A DNA stretch of 28,644 nucleotides. Origin: a virus. A program made the position numbers and the translations under genes. The notes under the pieces were generated by a model. The model saw only the letters and a list, made by a program, of their open reading frames with translations, ran no database searches and was not told where the DNA came from. The stretch is taken from IMG/VR virus record IMGVR_UViG_3300046467_002804, positions 1-28,644 of that record; one strand, 5' to 3'. This document shows positions 27,647 to 28,644 of this stretch, in pieces; position 1 is the first letter of the stretch, and every line of letters begins with the position of its first letter.

Positions 27647-28119
27647 GAAAAAAGATTAACGGATTTGACTGTATTTGGAACAATAAGTCTGGAGAGTTTT
27701 TTTATAACGTCCCGACAAAGAAAAAGCGCCCCTCAGGGGGCGGGCATATCCGACGTTTTATTAAATTAAAAGCAGGCGACCTACTTGAGGCGGTAAAAGA
27801 AATAGAAAAGAGAAAATTGCACGAAAAGTTTTTTCACCTGTCGGAAGAGGAACGAAGGAAAAGACTAAGAATACTTAAGAAAAGCGCAGAAAGGTACAAA
27901 TTCCAGAAAGAAAACGCAGATAAGCTTTCGGATGTCATTGATTTCTTTTCTTGGAGAGGTTTTGAAAATTTTAGACTGAAAGTTAGTTATTCAATTGTAG
28001 ATATAGAATTTGATGACGGAACATTTATTTTTAACCCGAAATGGGTTGAGCAAGCGTCAGAGAAAGGGATGGTGCTTAAAATTAGGAAATTTGTACTGGA
28101 GAGAACGAGGCGACAATGA
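27643..28119 (+). CDS. Basic hypothetical protein
   Basis: 158 aa with a strong ribosome binding site (AAGGAGGG). N-terminal beta-rich part (INGFDCIWNNKSGEFFYNV), a Lys/Arg-rich helical middle with a coiled-coil tendency (EEERRKRLRILKKSAERY), and a final alpha/beta part (DFFSWRGFENFRLKV, VDIEFDDGTFIF). Strongly basic, which fits nucleic-acid binding, but no domain is recognised. Confidence 0.65.
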   Translation: MRKKINGFDCIWNNKSGEFFYNVPTKKKRPSGGGHIRRFIKLKAGDLLEAVKEIEKRKLHEKFFHLSEEERRKRLRILKKSAERYKFQKENADKLSDVIDFFSWRGFENFRLKVSYSIVDIEFDDGTFIFNPKWVEQASEKGMVLKIRKFVLERTRRQ

Positions 28120-28211
28120 ACGATAATTGGTTTGTAAACGTGTGGAAGACAGGGGTTTTCATTTTTATTATCTATCTTCTTGTCGGAGCTTGGAAGGCCT
28201 TTAACGAATAA
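28116..28211 (+). CDS. 31-aa single-pass membrane microprotein
   Basis: ATGA overlap with the upstream stop. One membrane helix, about 12-25 (TGVFIFIIYLLVGAW), between short polar ends. Topology not determined. Coupled start and a clear helix make it a likely gene. Function unknown. Confidence 0.5.
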   Translation: MNDNWFVNVWKTGVFIFIIYLLVGAWKAFNE

Positions 28212-28232
28212 TTAAGAAAATGAAAAAGTATA

Positions 28233-28238
28233 GTGTAA
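28233..28238 (+). promoter_or_regulatory. GTGTAA start-proximal motif
   Basis: GTGTAA 9 nt before the ATG at 28248, in a GTGTAAATATTTTTA context. Confidence 0.35.
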
Positions 28239-28247
28239 ATATTTTTA

Positions 28248-28436
28248 ATGTATATTTCTTACTACGAAATGATTCAAATAATTCACAGCGTAGGGGAGCA
28301 CTATAATCAAGTTGTGAAAGAGAGCCCGCAAAACAAACACCACAAAAAAGTGCAGACTTACGCAAAAGGGGCTTTGCGTAAGGTAGAAAGAGAAGCAACG
28401 GCCTTGATGAAAGAAAAATATAATTTAAAAAAATAA
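28248..28436 (+). CDS. 62-aa hypothetical protein
   Basis: Helical: MYISYYEMIQIIHSVGEHYN, then Lys/His-rich (NKHHKKVQTYAKGALRKVER). Basic overall. Spaced 36 nt from the 31-aa gene, and its start has a GTGTAA motif. Family not recognised. Confidence 0.55.
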   Translation: MYISYYEMIQIIHSVGEHYNQVVKESPQNKHHKKVQTYAKGALRKVEREATALMKEKYNLKK

Positions 28437-28442
28437 AATTAT

Positions 28443-28644
28443 ATGAATGTTTTATATAAGACTCGTACTTATTTAGTGGGACATATGCAGTACGCCAGCG
28501 GAAGGGATTGGCGCGAGTACGTAGAAAACGAGCTGACCCCTCTTGATATTCGTATTTTCAATCCTTACAAAAAGCCTTTTGTAAAGGACGTAAGTGAGGA
28601 TGAAGAAGAGCGTCTTTCGATAGCCCACTGCATGGAGCATGGCT
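28443..28644 (+). CDS. Nucleoside 2-deoxyribosyltransferase-like protein (C-terminus beyond right edge)
   Basis: 67 codons visible. The start KTRTYLVGHMQYASGRDWRE and IFNPYKKPF fit the N-terminal Rossmann-like half of the nucleoside 2-deoxyribosyltransferase / DUF4406-type superfamily seen in many phages (YL.G.M..A..G..WR...). Such proteins transfer or hydrolyse deoxyribose-base bonds. The catalytic Glu would lie beyond the window. Starts 6 nt after the preceding stop; no ribosome binding site is obvious. Confidence 0.65.
   Translation, partial: MNVLYKTRTYLVGHMQYASGRDWREYVENELTPLDIRIFNPYKKPFVKDVSEDEEERLSIAHCMEHG

Noticed and set aside
1-28644. CRISPR array, diversity-generating retroelement, transposase or integrase
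   Set aside because: No regularly spaced repeats, reverse transcriptase, DDE/HUH transposase or tyrosine/serine recombinase motifs were found on either strand.

Overview
The window is AT-rich, very compact DNA that reads as part of a large, lytic-type tailed-phage genome infecting a Gram-negative bacterium. Pointers to a phage are short overlapping genes (many ATGA or TAATG junctions), a nucleotide-metabolism set (NrdA/NrdB, dNMP kinase, dCMP deaminase, a deoxyribosyltransferase-like gene at the right edge), a seven-tRNA array and many small orphan genes. No structural, terminase or replication gene is visible, so lineage and host cannot be fixed. A lipobox protein, signal peptides and a signal peptidase suggest a two-membrane host.

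Layout. Positions 1-15150 are transcribed leftward: a GT17 / UDP-GlcNAc 2-epimerase / GT2 / GT2 / GT17 / GT-B cluster; three small membrane or lipoprotein genes; nrdA-orf67-nrdB; an FmdB-like gene; another GT-B gene; a sigma-like factor; dNMP kinase; and two GT-A enzymes. These follow a roughly 466-nt non-coding leader (14204-14669) with its own strong promoter and two copies of a structured repeat. Near 15150-15243 transcription diverges. Positions 15243-28644 are mainly rightward: dCMP deaminase, a 2OG-oxygenase-like protein, a CPxC membrane protein, a secreted zinc peptidase, small orphans, the tRNA array, a methyltransferase, a GC-rich ECF sigma factor, a mini-HExxH protein, a DUF115/GT42-like protein with a CMP-nonulosonate synthetase, a secreted serine protease, a leftward signal peptidase I, a second mini-HExxH protein, and more small genes.

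How it fits together. The RNR, kinase and deaminase feed dNTP synthesis; the R2 subunit lacks the radical tyrosine. Eight glycosyltransferases plus the epimerase, NeuA-like and DUF115-like proteins suggest surface or virion glycan modification, perhaps with a nonulosonic (sialic-like) acid. Two secreted peptidases and a phage-borne signal peptidase suggest a small secretome module.

The most unusual general feature is transcriptional. Many genes have a -10-like box only 6-12 nt from the start codon, in two classes: TTGAC-type -35 with TATAAT-like -10, and a -35-less GTGTAA motif. This predicts leaderless or nearly leaderless mRNAs, in sharp contrast to the long structured leader at 14204-14669.
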